Below, one piece after another: positions 48,149-56,855 of a DNA stretch of 64,000 nt (its first letter is position 1; the number at the start of each line of letters is the position of its first letter). The position numbers were made by a program, and so were the translations under genes. The notes under the pieces were generated by a model. That model saw only the letters and a program-made list of their open reading frames with translations, did not search any database and was not told the origin of the DNA. The stretch covers positions 1 through 64,000 of the forward strand of contig NZ_ATXJ01000004.1 of assembly GCF_000421625.1 (NCBI RefSeq), written 5' to 3'. Source of the DNA: Thermus islandicus DSM 21543. Its GTDB lineage: Bacteria > Deinococcota > Deinococci > Deinococcales > Thermaceae.

Positions 48149-49122
48149 AAAAGCTCTGGCCCTTGGTTCTGCTCCTTGCCGCCTGCACGGGGAGCCAGGA
48201 GCCCTCCCTCCCCGCCCTGGTGGCCGCGGGGAGCGGGGAGAAGGTGGGCTTCTTCCGGGCGAGGGACCTGCAGCAAGGGGGCGCGGCCTCCCCCGTGGCC
48301 ACCTGGTCCGCCCCGGGCCTCCAGGACCTGGCCTACGCGGGCGCCTTCCAGAGGCTCTACCTCCTCTTTGCCGACCGCCTCGAGGCCTACCCCACCTCCG
48401 GCTTCACCGAGACCTCCGTCCCAAAGAACCTCCTCGTAGTCCAGGCCTTGCCTGCGGACTGCACCGGGGGCTACCTGCGCCTGGGGCAGAACCGGCTCCT
48501 GGTCCACTGCCCCAGGGCGCAGAAGGCCTTCCTCCTAGGGCTTCCCGATCCCGGACCCCCCCAGGAGGCAGACCTCACGGGCCTGGACCCCGCGTTGCGC
48601 CTTGCCCTCCTGCCCCAGGGGGGCCTGGACCTTCTGGCCTACCTGACCCCGGCGGTCCTGGGCTTTCGCCCGGCCCAGGACCCGGGCGCCACCCCCAGGC
48701 TGGAGAAGCCCCTGGACCCGCCCCTCCAGACCCCCTTGGACCTGAGGGCAGACGGCCAGGGACGGCTTCTGGGCCTCGGAACCACCCCCACCGAGGTCCG
48801 CTTCTACGCCCTCCAGGGGGAGGGGGTCTCAAGCCGCAAGGTCCTCGGGGACTTTCCGGGGGAGGCCCGCCTGGCCCTGGACCCGGCGGTGGGCCTGGGG
48901 GTCTATGGCCAAGGCTTCCAGGTGCTGGAGCCCCGGGACTCGGGGCCCCAGGAGGTCTTCACCACCTTCGCCGCGGGCCTGGTGGGCCAGGACGGGTACC
49001 TCTACCTGGCCGCGGGCACCCTGCTTTCCGTGTACGACCTCGTCCCCTCCCCGCCCCAGAGGGTGGCCACCTCCTCCCTGGACTTCGCTCCCAAAGCCTT
49101 GGCCTTCCTCCCCGTACAATGA
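48145..49122 (+). CDS. Hypothetical lipoprotein, last gene of the lpt operon
   Basis: 325 aa from GTG 48145, overlapping the LptD-like gene by 4 bp. MKKLWPLVLLLAACTGSQE has a lipobox (LAAC, Cys14). The body has repeated short beta segments suggesting a propeller-like fold (LQDLAYAGAFQRLYLLFADR, LALLPQGGLDLLAYLTPAVL, DGYLYLAAGTLLSVYD). No family recognised. Its tight coupling makes an envelope role with the Lpt-like proteins likely. Confidence 0.75.
   Translation: MKKLWPLVLLLAACTGSQEPSLPALVAAGSGEKVGFFRARDLQQGGAASPVATWSAPGLQDLAYAGAFQRLYLLFADRLEAYPTSGFTETSVPKNLLVVQALPADCTGGYLRLGQNRLLVHCPRAQKAFLLGLPDPGPPQEADLTGLDPALRLALLPQGGLDLLAYLTPAVLGFRPAQDPGATPRLEKPLDPPLQTPLDLRADGQGRLLGLGTTPTEVRFYALQGEGVSSRKVLGDFPGEARLALDPAVGLGVYGQGFQVLEPRDSGPQEVFTTFAAGLVGQDGYLYLAAGTLLSVYDLVPSPPQRVATSSLDFAPKALAFLPVQ
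49115..49120 (+). promoter_or_regulatory. -10 box of the SDR gene at 49127
   Basis: TACAAT, inside the end of the lipoprotein gene, 6 bases before the ATG at 49127. No good -35. Confidence 0.4.
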
Positions 49123-49126
49123 GGCC

Positions 49127-49810
49127 ATGCTGGAAGGAAAGGCCTTTCTCATCACCGGGGCCGGGGGGGCCCTGGCGCGGGCCCTCATCCCCGCCTTCCA
49201 CCGGGCGGGGGCCCGGCTCTTCCTCTCCGACCCCCGCCCGGAGCGCATGGCGGAAAGGGCCGAGGCCGTGGGGGCCAGGACCTTCGTGGCCGACCTCACC
49301 AAGCCGGAGGAGGCCCTGGCCCTGGCCCGCTTCGTGGAGCAGGAGGCCCCCCTCCACGGGGTGGTGCACACCGTGGGCGGGTTCGCCGCCGGGCGCTTTT
49401 TGGACTCGGACCCGGGGCTTTACGACTGGATGCTGGACCTGAACCTCCGCACCACCTACAACCTCCTCAAGGCCGTCCTCCCCTACCTCGAGGGGCGGGG
49501 GGAGGGGTTCTTTGCCGCCTTCGCCGCCGGACCCGCCTGGACGGGCATAGGCCCCGGAAGGGCGCTCTACACCATGGCCAAGACCGCCTTGGCGAGCCTG
49601 CTCAAGTCCCTTCAGGGCGAGGTGGAGGGGGTGCGCTTCCTCCTGGTCTACCCCATGGGCCCCCTGGACACCGAGGCCAACCGCAAGGCCATGCCTGAGG
49701 CCGACTTCTCCCGCTGGATCGCCCCCGAGCTGGTGGCGGCGATGGTGGTCCAGGCGGCCGGGGCTAGGGGCGGTCGCCTTCTGGAGCTTCCCATCTACCC
49801 GCCCCTCTAG
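49127..49810 (+). CDS. Short-chain dehydrogenase/reductase
   Basis: 227 aa. The NAD(P)-binding FLITGAGGALARALIPAFH, ADLTKPEEA, VHTVGGFAAG (NAG-type) and the YxxxK motif in ALYTMAKTALASLLK identify a classical-type SDR, slightly short. The substrate is unknown. It starts after the lpt operon with its own TACAAT box, and its last 47 bp overlap the convergent VanZ-like gene. Confidence 0.85.
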   Translation: MLEGKAFLITGAGGALARALIPAFHRAGARLFLSDPRPERMAERAEAVGARTFVADLTKPEEALALARFVEQEAPLHGVVHTVGGFAAGRFLDSDPGLYDWMLDLNLRTTYNLLKAVLPYLEGRGEGFFAAFAAGPAWTGIGPGRALYTMAKTALASLLKSLQGEVEGVRFLLVYPMGPLDTEANRKAMPEADFSRWIAPELVAAMVVQAAGARGGRLLELPIYPPL

Positions 49811-50102
49811 CCCCAAAGTAGGCCCCGAGGAAGTCGGCGAGGAGATCCAGGCCGAAGGCCTCCCGCCCGGGGACGAAGCTTTGGTGCCCCTCGTCCACCA
49901 CGCCGTAGAGGGCGGAAAGCAGAAAGGCCGGGGCAAAGCGGGAAAGGCCCCGCCGCCAAAGGGCTCCCAAAAGGGCGTAGGCCAGGAAGTGGGCGAGCTT
50001 GTCCCAGGGGTGGGGAAGCCCGCCCCCAGGGGTAGGCCGGTCGGAGAGCCACCATAGGGCGCCCATCCAGGAGAGGGCCAGGAAGAGGAAGAAGGGGCGC
50101 AC
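49764..50102 (-). CDS. VanZ-like membrane protein
   Basis: 112 aa from GTG 50102. It has the VanZ pattern: a first helix LFLALSWMGALWWLSDRP, HPWDKLAHFLAYALLGALWR, FLLSALYGVVDEGHQSFVPG and REAFGLDLLADFLGAYFG, where the EGHQSFVPGR and D-x-x-A-D segments are family-typical. Function is unknown. It starts within the stop of the epimerase gene (TAGTG), so the two are coupled, and overlaps the SDR end. Confidence 0.75.
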   Translation of the reverse strand: MRPFFLFLALSWMGALWWLSDRPTPGGGLPHPWDKLAHFLAYALLGALWRRGLSRFAPAFLLSALYGVVDEGHQSFVPGREAFGLDLLADFLGAYFGARGAGRWEAPEGDRP

Positions 50103-50494
50103 TAGGCCTCCACGAGCTCCCAAAGCACCCCCAGGCCGAAGGAGGGGTGGACGAAGGCCACCCGGTGCCCCCCAAAACCCGGGCGGGGGACCTCGTCTAT
50201 GAGCCCCGCCCCTTCCGCTTTAAGCCGGGCAAGGGCCTCCTCTATGCGGGGGGTGGCGAAGGCCAGGTGGTGGAGCCCGGGGCCCCGCCTGGCGAGGAAC
50301 CGCCCCACGGGGGTGTCGGGGCTTAAGGGGGCGAGGAGCTCCAGGAGGGCCTCCCCTTCCCCGCTAAGGAGGGCCACCCGCACCCCCTGGGAGGCCACCT
50401 CCCCCTCGGCCAGGAGGCGGTAGCCTAGGAGAAGGTACCGGGCCTTGGCCTCCTCCAGGTCCTCCACGGCGATGCCCACGTGGTGCAGCCGCAT
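50102..50494 (-). CDS. mce: Methylmalonyl-CoA epimerase
   Basis: 130 aa VOC-fold protein: MRLHHVGIAVEDLEEAKARY (metal His), VRVALLSGEGEALLELLAPL, GPGLHHLAFAT (second metal His) and FVHPSFGLGVLWELVE (Glu). These are the expected metal-binding positions of methylmalonyl-CoA epimerase, which interconverts R and S methylmalonyl-CoA in propionate metabolism; no mutase is in the window. TAGAAT (50501-50506) is 6 bases before its ATG. Confidence 0.88.
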   Translation of the reverse strand: MRLHHVGIAVEDLEEAKARYLLLGYRLLAEGEVASQGVRVALLSGEGEALLELLAPLSPDTPVGRFLARRGPGLHHLAFATPRIEEALARLKAEGAGLIDEVPRPGFGGHRVAFVHPSFGLGVLWELVEA

Positions 50495-50500
50495 GGGGCT

Positions 50501-50506
50501 ATTCTA
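50501..50506 (-). promoter_or_regulatory. -10 box of mce
   Basis: TAGAAT on the minus strand, exactly 6 bases before the mce ATG. Confidence 0.4.
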
Positions 50507-51377
50507 GCCCCTCCAGCACCCCCTGGGCCGCCCGAGAGGCACCCCCCTAGGAAGGTGCCCTCGAGGGCCTTGTAGCCGTGCATCCCCCCGCCGCCAAACC
50601 CTGCCGCCTCTCCGCCCCGCCAAGGGCTCGCCCGAGGGCTTAAGGGCCCGGCCCAAGAGGTCGGTTTGGATCCCTCCCAGGGTCTTCCGGGTCAGGGTCC
50701 AAAGCCGCACCGCCACCAGGGGCCCCCCCTTGGGGTCCAGGAGGGGGCCGGGCGGGGCCACCCGGATGAGCCGGTCCCCCAGGTAGCGCCGGAAGCCCCA
50801 AAGGGCCAGGACCTGGGCGTCCTTGGCGAAGGGGTTGAGGAACTCCAGGTCCCTCGCCCGGACCTCCCGCTCCAGCCGCACCGGGTCCAGGACCCCGGGC
50901 GCCAGGGCCTCCATCCTCCGCATGAGCTCGGAGAGGCTCTCCGCCACCACTAAGTCCTTCCCCCGCTCCAGGAAAGCCCGTACCGGAGCCGCGGGTCCAA
51001 GAAGGCGGGTAGGTGGCGCAGGGTCTCCAGGGCGTCAAACCCGGGGAAGAGGGGCGGGGGAAGCCTTCTCCCCGTGGCGTCCGGAGGGTCCAGGGAGGAT
51101 GCGGATCCCGTGGGCCGTCCAGATGGGGGTGTCGGCGAACCGGCGACCCCAGAGGTCCTCTTGGTCAAAGCCCGCCGCGCCGAACCAATCCTGCCGGGCG
51201 AGCTCCAGGGAGTCCCGGAGAGTCCACCAGGAAAAGCCCGCCGAAGGACCAGAAGGCCTGCCCCCCCAGATGGGGCTCCTGCTCCAGGAGGATGACCCTC
51301 CTTCCCCGCCCCGCCACTTCCGTGGCCACCACCAGGCCAGCGAGGCCGCCCCCTACCACGACGGCGTCCGCGTCCAT
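50504..51377 (-). pseudogene. Broken FAD-dependent dehydrogenase
   Basis: Pieces of a large FAD oxidoreductase of the 3-ketosteroid dehydrogenase-like type appear in order but in different frames: the N-terminal MDADAVVVGGGLAGLVVATE with HLGGQAFWSFGGLFLVDS, then RDSLELARQDWFGAAGFD and HGIRILPGPS, DATGRRLPPPLFPGFDALE, VVAESLSELMRRMEALA, and RKTLGGIQTD near the C-terminus. A shift near 51210, a jump near 51140 that removes most of the middle, and further shifts follow; about 290 codons remain of the roughly 550 expected. It cannot encode a working enzyme. Confidence 0.8.
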
Positions 51378-51401
51378 AGGTTGGGGAAGAGTATACCGGG
51401 T

Positions 51402-52349
51402 TCAGAGGTCGTACCAGGGGGGCCGGCCCCGGAAGAGCTCCAGCTCCTTCCCCACCTCCTCCTTCTTGGCCTCCTCGAGGCGGATCACCTGGGGCGGGCA
51501 GCTCGCCACGCAGGCCCCGCAGCCCGTGCAGGCCTCCACCCTGAGGTAGAGGGCGTACTCCTCCCCCTCCCTTACCCGCTGGACCGCCTCCGTGGGGCAA
51601 ACGTTGGTGCAGACCGGGCAGAGGGTGCACCCCTCCTCCACCCGGATGCGGGGCCAGCGCACCTCCGAAGCCCGGTCCGCCGCGAGGCGCCGCAGGCGGA
51701 GCTCCGGGGGCAGGGGCCTTTCCCCCTCGGCCTCGAGGCCGGGCAGGGGAAGCTCGGGGAGGAGGTCGGCGGCGGTGCGCTTGGCGCTCCCCAGGAGGGC
51801 CTGGAAGAGCTCCCGCCGCGCCACGGGTTCGCCCGGAAGCGCCCCTTCCACCACCTCCACCTCCACGGGATGGTAGCGCCTCGCCTCCTCGGCCATCCGC
51901 GCCAGGTGCTCGGGAACGGAAGCCCCCCCGATCTTGCAGCCCGCGCAGTCCCCCCGGGCAAGGACCACCTTCCCGAACCGGCTTCCCGCCTCGGCGAGGA
52001 GCCCGGGGGTGAGCCGCCCCAGGCAGAGGACCTCCTCCCCCTTTCCCTCGGCCCGGGAGCACCTAAGCTTCCCCTTCCCCCGGATCAGGGCCTCCTGGAT
52101 GGCCCCCAGGGGGTACTCCAGGGCGAGGCCGGGGCAGACCCCCGTGCAGAGGCCGCACCCCGTACACAAAACCTCGTCCAGCTCCACCCGCCACCCCTCC
52201 AGCCGCACCGCCCCCCTGGGGCAGGCCTGGTGGCACCGGTCGCACCCCCCCACGCTGTTCTTGTAGAGGAGGCAGCGGCTTTCCGTGTAGCGGGGCCGCG
52301 GGTCCGTGGCCTTGAGGAAGGCGCTCAGGAGGTTGTCCAGCAAGCCCAT
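51402..52349 (-). CDS. Polyferredoxin-like 4Fe-4S protein
   Basis: 315 aa with several 4Fe-4S motifs: an N-terminal pair with CDRCHQACPRGAV and CTGCGLCTGVCPGLAL (about 36-73) and a C-terminal pair CTLCPVCTNVCPTEAV and CTGCGACVASCPPQVI (about 240-290). Isolated cysteines (LRCSRAEGK, LCLGRLTP, DCAGCKIGG) lie in the middle. It is a soluble electron carrier or an oxidoreductase subunit; the partner is unknown, and the neighbouring FAD dehydrogenase is broken. Upstream, aroG ends 6 bp away. Confidence 0.85.
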   Translation of the reverse strand: MGLLDNLLSAFLKATDPRPRYTESRCLLYKNSVGGCDRCHQACPRGAVRLEGWRVELDEVLCTGCGLCTGVCPGLALEYPLGAIQEALIRGKGKLRCSRAEGKGEEVLCLGRLTPGLLAEAGSRFGKVVLARGDCAGCKIGGASVPEHLARMAEEARRYHPVEVEVVEGALPGEPVARRELFQALLGSAKRTAADLLPELPLPGLEAEGERPLPPELRLRRLAADRASEVRWPRIRVEEGCTLCPVCTNVCPTEAVQRVREGEEYALYLRVEACTGCGACVASCPPQVIRLEEAKKEEVGKELELFRGRPPWYDL

Positions 52350-52355
52350 GGCGGC

Positions 52356-53429
52356 CTAGGGTCTGGCGGCCCCGAGGAGGTCGCGGAGGGCCTCGAGGAA
52401 GCGCTCAAACTGGGCGAAGTCCATCTGCTGCTGGTTGTCGGAGAGGGCCACCTTGGGGTTGGGGTGGACCTCCACGTGGACCCCGTCCGCCCCCACGGCC
52501 AGGGCGGCCCGGGCCAAAGGCGCCAGGAGGTCCGTGCGCCCGGCAGCGTGGGTCACGTCCACCACCACGGGGAGATGGGTCTCCTGCTTGGCCAGGGCCA
52601 CGGCAGAGAGGTCCAGGGTGTTCCTCGTCCAGCGCTCAAAGGTGCGGATTCCCCTCTCCGCCAGGATCACCTGCTCGTTCCCCTGGGCGAGGATGTACTC
52701 GGCGGCGTAGAACCACTCCTCCATGGTGGCGGCAAGCCCCCGCTTGAGGAGGACGGGCCTCCCCGCCCTTCCCACCTCCTTGAGGAGGGCAAAGTTCTGC
52801 ATGTTCCGGGCCCCGATCTGGAGGATGTGGGCGTACTCCGCCACCACCTCCACGTCGCGGGTGTCCATCACCTCGGTGACGAAGACCATCCCGAAGGCGT
52901 CCGCCGCCTTGCGGCCGAGCCTAAGCCCCTCCACCCCGAGGCCCTGGAAGCCGTAGGGGCTCGTCCTGGGCTTGAAGGCCCCGCCCCTCAGGACCCGCAC
53001 CCCCTTTCCGGCAAGGAAGCGGGCCGTCTCCAGGATCTGCGCCTCGCTCTCAATGGAGCAGGGCCCGGCGATGAGGAGGGGCTTCTCCCCAAAGACCACG
53101 TCCCCCACCCGGACCCGGGTGGGCTCGGGCTTGTGCTTCCTGGAGTAGAGGAAGCGCTTCTGGTCCTGGCGCTCCTCGAGGTCCAGGCTCGCCTGGAAGA
53201 TTTCCTTGAAGAGCTTCCTTATGGTCTCGTTGGGAAAGGGTCCCGGGTTTTCCCGGGTGAGGTAACCGAGCATCTCCTCCTCCCGCTTGGGGTCGTAGTG
53301 GGGGAGGCCCAGCTCCGTCTGGATGCGGCCGATTTCTTGCACCAGTCGGCCCCGCTCGGAAAGGAGCCTGAGGAGCTCCCGGTTGACCCGGTCCACCTCC
53401 TTACGCAGGGCGAGAATCCGCTCGTCCAT
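52356..53429 (-). CDS. Bifunctional chorismate mutase / DAHP synthase
   Basis: 357 aa. The N-terminal AroQ-type chorismate mutase (about 1-85) begins ILALRKEVDRVNRELLRLLS; the C-terminal class Ibeta DAHP synthase has LLIAGPCSIESEAQILETAR, GGAFKPRTSPYGFQGLG, MVFVTEVMDTRDVE and VVVDVTHAAGR. It makes DAHP, the first shikimate step, with a regulatory mutase domain. The promoter region has TTGACA and TAAAAT flanking a perfect palindrome (53441-53452), so regulation by aromatic products or a repressor is plausible (inference). Confidence 0.93.
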   Translation of the reverse strand: MDERILALRKEVDRVNRELLRLLSERGRLVQEIGRIQTELGLPHYDPKREEEMLGYLTRENPGPFPNETIRKLFKEIFQASLDLEERQDQKRFLYSRKHKPEPTRVRVGDVVFGEKPLLIAGPCSIESEAQILETARFLAGKGVRVLRGGAFKPRTSPYGFQGLGVEGLRLGRKAADAFGMVFVTEVMDTRDVEVVAEYAHILQIGARNMQNFALLKEVGRAGRPVLLKRGLAATMEEWFYAAEYILAQGNEQVILAERGIRTFERWTRNTLDLSAVALAKQETHLPVVVDVTHAAGRTDLLAPLARAALAVGADGVHVEVHPNPKVALSDNQQQMDFAQFERFLEALRDLLGAARP

Positions 53430-53434
53430 GGGCT

Positions 53435-53466
53435 ATTTTAGGCCTTAAGGCCCCCCGGGCTGTCAA
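53435..53466 (-). promoter_or_regulatory. Putative aroG promoter with palindrome
   Basis: Minus strand: TTGACA (53461-53466, overlapping the tatC stop), 20 bp, TAAAAT (53435-53440), 5 bases before the ATG. The long spacer contains the perfect palindrome GGCCTTAAGGCC (53441-53452). The spacing is wider than usual, so the promoter is uncertain. Confidence 0.35.
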
Positions 53467-54206
53467 GCGGCCTCCTCCTTGGGCCGCTGCCTCTCCGCCA
53501 GCCGGGCCACCAGGACGGAGATCCAGTAGAGGAGGAGGAGGGGCAGGGCCACCACCCCCAGGGAGAAGACGTCCACCGTGGGGGTGATGACCGCGGCCAG
53601 GGTGAGGAGAAGGACCACCGCAACCCGCCAGTTGCGGGCGAGGAAGGCCGAGGAAAGGATCCCCAGGCGGGCCAGGAGGTAGCTCACCACCGGCATCTCA
53701 AAGACCACCCCCATGACCCCCATCATCATCAGGACCTGGCCCATGTAGCGGCCGATGGAGATCTGGGGGGTGACCACATCCCCCAGGAAGCCGAGAAGAA
53801 AGGGGATGGCGAAGGGCAAAAAACCGTAGTAGGCAAACAGCGCCCCCAGAGCGAAGCTGAACCCCGCCCCCAGGAGGAAGGGCACGGCGAGGCGCTTCTC
53901 GTGCTCGTAGAGGCCGGGGGCAATGAAGGCCCAGACCTGGTACACGATGAAGGGAAGGGCAAGCACGAGGCCCCCAAAAGCGGCCACCTTCAAGGAGACC
54001 AAAAAGGGCTCGGTGATGTCCAAGACGATGAGGTTCACCTGGATGCCGTTCTGCTTGGCCGCCAGGTCCAGGGGGTGCTTGAGCCAGTCCAGGAGCTGGA
54101 CCCGAAAGGTCCACGCCACTCCCGTCCCCACCGCCCAGGAGAGGAGGGCCCAGATCAGGCGGGCGCGGAGCTCCTCCAGGTGTTCAACGAGGGGGGCTTC
54201 CTTCAA
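53463..54206 (-). CDS. tatC: Twin-arginine translocase subunit TatC
   Basis: 247 aa, six membrane helices. The N-terminal PLVEHLEELRARLIWALLSW, GLYEHEKRLAVPFLLGAGFSF with its conserved Glu, and the later FEMPVVSYLLARLGIL are the conserved TatC segments. It recognises twin-arginine signals with TatA. It overlaps tatA by 4 bp, giving a minimal TatA-TatC operon. Confidence 0.93.
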   Translation of the reverse strand: MKEAPLVEHLEELRARLIWALLSWAVGTGVAWTFRVQLLDWLKHPLDLAAKQNGIQVNLIVLDITEPFLVSLKVAAFGGLVLALPFIVYQVWAFIAPGLYEHEKRLAVPFLLGAGFSFALGALFAYYGFLPFAIPFLLGFLGDVVTPQISIGRYMGQVLMMMGVMGVVFEMPVVSYLLARLGILSSAFLARNWRVAVVLLLTLAAVITPTVDVFSLGVVALPLLLLYWISVLVARLAERQRPKEEAA

Positions 54207-54421
54207 GCCTTGGGCTCCTCCTTAGCCGAGGGGGCGGTGATGGGCTTTTCCTCTTTTACCTCCACGCTCTTCTCCAGCTCCTCCCGGATCTCTTGGGCCC
54301 CTCGCTTGAACTCGCGGATGCTCTGGCCCAGGGAGCGCCCCAGCTCGGGGAGCTTCTTGGGCCCGAAGATGAGGAGGGCGACCAGGAGGATGACCAGGAT
54401 CTCGGGCATGCCCAGGTTCAT
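54203..54421 (-). CDS. tatA: Twin-arginine translocase subunit TatA
   Basis: 72 aa. One N-terminal membrane helix (about 5-20, MPEILVILLVALLIFG), the hinge FGPKKLPELGRSLGQSIREF, an amphipathic helix and a charged tail are the TatA pattern. It forms the Tat pore with TatC, which follows. TACACT (54428-54433), with TGG before it, lies 6 bases before the ATG. Confidence 0.93.
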   Translation of the reverse strand: MNLGMPEILVILLVALLIFGPKKLPELGRSLGQSIREFKRGAQEIREELEKSVEVKEEKPITAPSAKEEPKA

Positions 54422-54427
54422 AGCCTG

Positions 54428-54433
54428 AGTGTA
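54428..54433 (-). promoter_or_regulatory. -10 box of tatAC
   Basis: TACACT on the minus strand, preceded by TGG (extended -10), 6 bases before the tatA ATG. Confidence 0.45.
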
Positions 54434-54465
54434 CCACCGGCGGGGTGAAGGATGGGTGAAAGGGC

Positions 54466-55827
54466 CTACTCCTCCGAAAGCTTCTTCAGGGCGTAGCCCT
54501 CGAGGTTCCTCTGCCGCCCCCGGGCCACGGCCAGGGCGCCCTCGGGCACGTCCTGGGTGATGACGCTCCCCGCCCCCACAAGGGCCTTATCCCCCACCCG
54601 CACGGGGGCCACGAGGACGCTGTTGGAGCCGATGAAGGCCCTTTTGCCGATCAGGGTCTTGTGCTTGCGCCGCCCGTCGTAGTTGGCGGTGATGACCCCG
54701 GCCCCCACGTTCGTCCCCTCCCCCACCTCGGCGTCGCCCAGGTAGGCCAGGTGCCCGGCCTTCACCCCACGGTGGAGGAGGCTCTGCTTGACCTCCACGA
54801 AATTCCCCACGTGGACCTCCTCCCTAAGGACCGCCCCAGGCCTGAGCCTGGCGAAGGGCCCTGCGGAAGCCCCGGGATAGAGGTGGGCCCCCTGGGCCAC
54901 GGTGTGGGAGAGGACCCGGGCTCCGGGCTCTAACACGGTGTCCTCCAGGAGGCTGTACGCCCCCACCTCGCACCCTTCGCCGATCCGCGTCCTCCCTCTG
55001 AGGACCACCCCGGGCCACAGGGTGACATCCGGGGCGAGCTCCACGGAAGGCTCGAGGTAAATGGTCTCGGGGAGGATCATCCGCACCCCCTTCCGCATCC
55101 ACTCCGCGCGGAGCCTCCTGAGGAGTACCTCCTCCACCCGGGCGAGTTCCTCGCGGGTGTTCACGCCTAGCGCCTCCTCCGCCAGCCCCCGCACCGCCAC
55201 CACCCGCTTCCCCTTCGCGCGGTAGATGGCGATGAGGTCGGGGAGGTAGTACTCCCGGGCGGCGTTTTCGTTCCGCACCTCCTTGAGGGCCTGGAAAAGG
55301 AAGCCGTCAAAGGCGTAGGCCCCGGCGTTTACCTCCCGGATTGCCCGGACCTCAGGGGAGGCGTCCTTCTCCTCCACGTTCCCCACCACCTCCTCCCCTT
55401 CCCGGAGGAGGCGGCCGTAGCCTGTGGGGTCTTCTAGCTCCACGGCGAGGAGGGCCATCCCCGCCCCCTTCTCAAGGCGGTCTAGGAGCGCCTTCAGCGT
55501 CTCGGGACGGAGGAGAGGGGTGTCCCCCTGGGTCACGAGGAAAGGGCCGGGGAAGCCCATTAGGAGGGGCTCTGCCTGCAAAAGGGCGTGGGCCGTGCCG
55601 AGCTGCACCTCCTGCTCCGCGAAGACCACGGGGTAGTCCTTCAGGGCCTCCTTCACCCTCTCCGCCCCGTGGCCCACCACCACCACAAGGCGCTCTGGCC
55701 GTAGGGCCAGGGCAGCCTCCACCGCATAGGCCACAAGGGGCTTACCGAGAAGGGGATGGAGCACCTTGGGCAGGCGGGACCGCATCCTCGTCCCCTGCCC
55801 TGCGGCCAGGATCACGTGGGCGTGCAT
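54466..55827 (-). CDS. glmU: Bifunctional UDP-GlcNAc pyrophosphorylase / GlcN-1-P acetyltransferase
   Basis: 453 aa. The N-terminal uridylyltransferase begins VILAAGQGTRMRSRLPKVLH and has TQGDTPLLRPETL; the C-terminal left-handed beta-helix has hexapeptide repeats (LAPDVTLWPGVVLRGRTRIG, HLAYLGDAEVGEGTNVGAGV) and the acetyltransferase segment TANYDGRRKHKTLIG. It makes UDP-GlcNAc for peptidoglycan and surface glycans. TAAGAT (55834-55839) is 6 bases before its ATG, inside the end of trmB, so it has its own promoter. Confidence 0.95.
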   Translation of the reverse strand: MHAHVILAAGQGTRMRSRLPKVLHPLLGKPLVAYAVEAALALRPERLVVVVGHGAERVKEALKDYPVVFAEQEVQLGTAHALLQAEPLLMGFPGPFLVTQGDTPLLRPETLKALLDRLEKGAGMALLAVELEDPTGYGRLLREGEEVVGNVEEKDASPEVRAIREVNAGAYAFDGFLFQALKEVRNENAAREYYLPDLIAIYRAKGKRVVAVRGLAEEALGVNTREELARVEEVLLRRLRAEWMRKGVRMILPETIYLEPSVELAPDVTLWPGVVLRGRTRIGEGCEVGAYSLLEDTVLEPGARVLSHTVAQGAHLYPGASAGPFARLRPGAVLREEVHVGNFVEVKQSLLHRGVKAGHLAYLGDAEVGEGTNVGAGVITANYDGRRKHKTLIGKRAFIGSNSVLVAPVRVGDKALVGAGSVITQDVPEGALAVARGRQRNLEGYALKKLSEE

Positions 55828-55831
55828 AGGG

Positions 55832-56782
55832 CTATCTTAGCCCCTCCCCGGTGTGGTCCTGCACCACCTTTAGCCCCAAGGGCTCCAGCAGGCGCACCAG
55901 GGCCGCCACCGCCTGTCTGACCCCGTCGGTGATGAGGGGGCTCCCGAAGCGGCTCACCCCCGCGTAGAGGCCGCGTTCGCTTTCTCGCACTTCCAGAAGC
56001 AGCTCCTGGACGAGGTCTTCCTCCTCCACGCGGGTGAGGACGTAGGCGCCCTCCTCTCCCCGGGCCACCTCCAAGAAGACCGCCATCCCCTTCCGCAAGG
56101 GCACCGGGGTTTTTCTGAAGGGCAGGGACTCGGGAAGGTTTCCTTCCAGAAGGGCATGGGCCACGGGATACCTCCGGATGGGGGGCCAGGGGCTCGGGTC
56201 TTCGGCCACCTTGGTAAAGACCGCATGGAAGAAGCCCCGCCCCGCCGCCTCCCACTTTAGGGCGTACTTGGTCCGCAGGTGGGTTTCGGGAGGAGGCCGC
56301 ACCTCTACGCGGTAAAGCCCGGTACGCTCCGCCTCCTCCAGGGCGAAGCGGAAATACTCCTCGTGGTCCGTGGTGAGGAGGAGGGCCCCGCCCTCCCCAA
56401 GCCGGGTGGAGAGCCTGCGGAAGAAGCTCTCCTGGAGGAGGCGCCTCCCCCGGTGGCGTTTCTTGGGCCAAGGGTCAGGAAAGTTGACGATGACCTGGAG
56501 GAGGCTTCGTTCCGGCACCAGGTTCCTGAGGGCGAAGGGACCCTGGCCATGGTAGAGGCGAACGTTTTCCACCCCCTCGCGGCGCAGGCGCCTAAGGGCT
56601 CGGACCACGCTTCCCGCCGAGACCTCGGCCCCGAGGAGAAGCCAGCCGGGGTGGGCCTTGGCGAGCTCGGCGGCGAAGCGCCCGTCCCCGAAGCCGATCT
56701 CCAGGACCAGAGGGCCTGCCCGGCCGAAGAGGTCCTCCAGGCGGGGGGGCCAGGAGGGGAGGAGGGCGGGGCGCACCAGCAC
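55832..56782 (-). CDS. trmB: tRNA (guanine-N7-)-methyltransferase TrmB with C-terminal extension
   Basis: 316 aa, starting at GTG 56782. The SAM-binding [20 protein letters not shown] and the signature [18 protein letters not shown], then [11 protein letters not shown], identify TrmB, which makes m7G46 in tRNA. The protein is about 100 residues longer than the usual E. coli form; the extra C-terminus is also found in thermophilic TrmB enzymes. TAGAAT (56791-56796) lies 8 bases before the start. glmU follows 4 bp after. Confidence 0.93.
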   Translation of the reverse strand: MLVRPALLPSWPPRLEDLFGRAGPLVLEIGFGDGRFAAELAKAHPGWLLLGAEVSAGSVVRALRRLRREGVENVRLYHGQGPFALRNLVPERSLLQVIVNFPDPWPKKRHRGRRLLQESFFRRLSTRLGEGGALLLTTDHEEYFRFALEEAERTGLYRVEVRPPPETHLRTKYALKWEAAGRGFFHAVFTKVAEDPSPWPPIRRYPVAHALLEGNLPESLPFRKTPVPLRKGMAVFLEVARGEEGAYVLTRVEEEDLVQELLLEVRESERGLYAGVSRFGSPLITDGVRQAVAALVRLLEPLGLKVVQDHTGEGLR

Positions 56783-56855
56783 GGCGGGGCATTCTAGCAG
56801 AGGTTCACGGGGTTTTCACATCCCCCCTCTACCCTGGGTTCTAGGAGGCTGGGAG

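Noticed and set aside
48138-49442. Long plus-strand frame overlapping the lpt lipoprotein and SDR
   Set aside because: Pro/Gly/Arg-rich out-of-frame product of two real genes.
50823-53441. Very long plus-strand frame across the dehydrogenase remnant, ferredoxin and aroG
   Set aside because: Shadow of minus-strand coding; typical for GC-rich DNA, with no recognisable domains.
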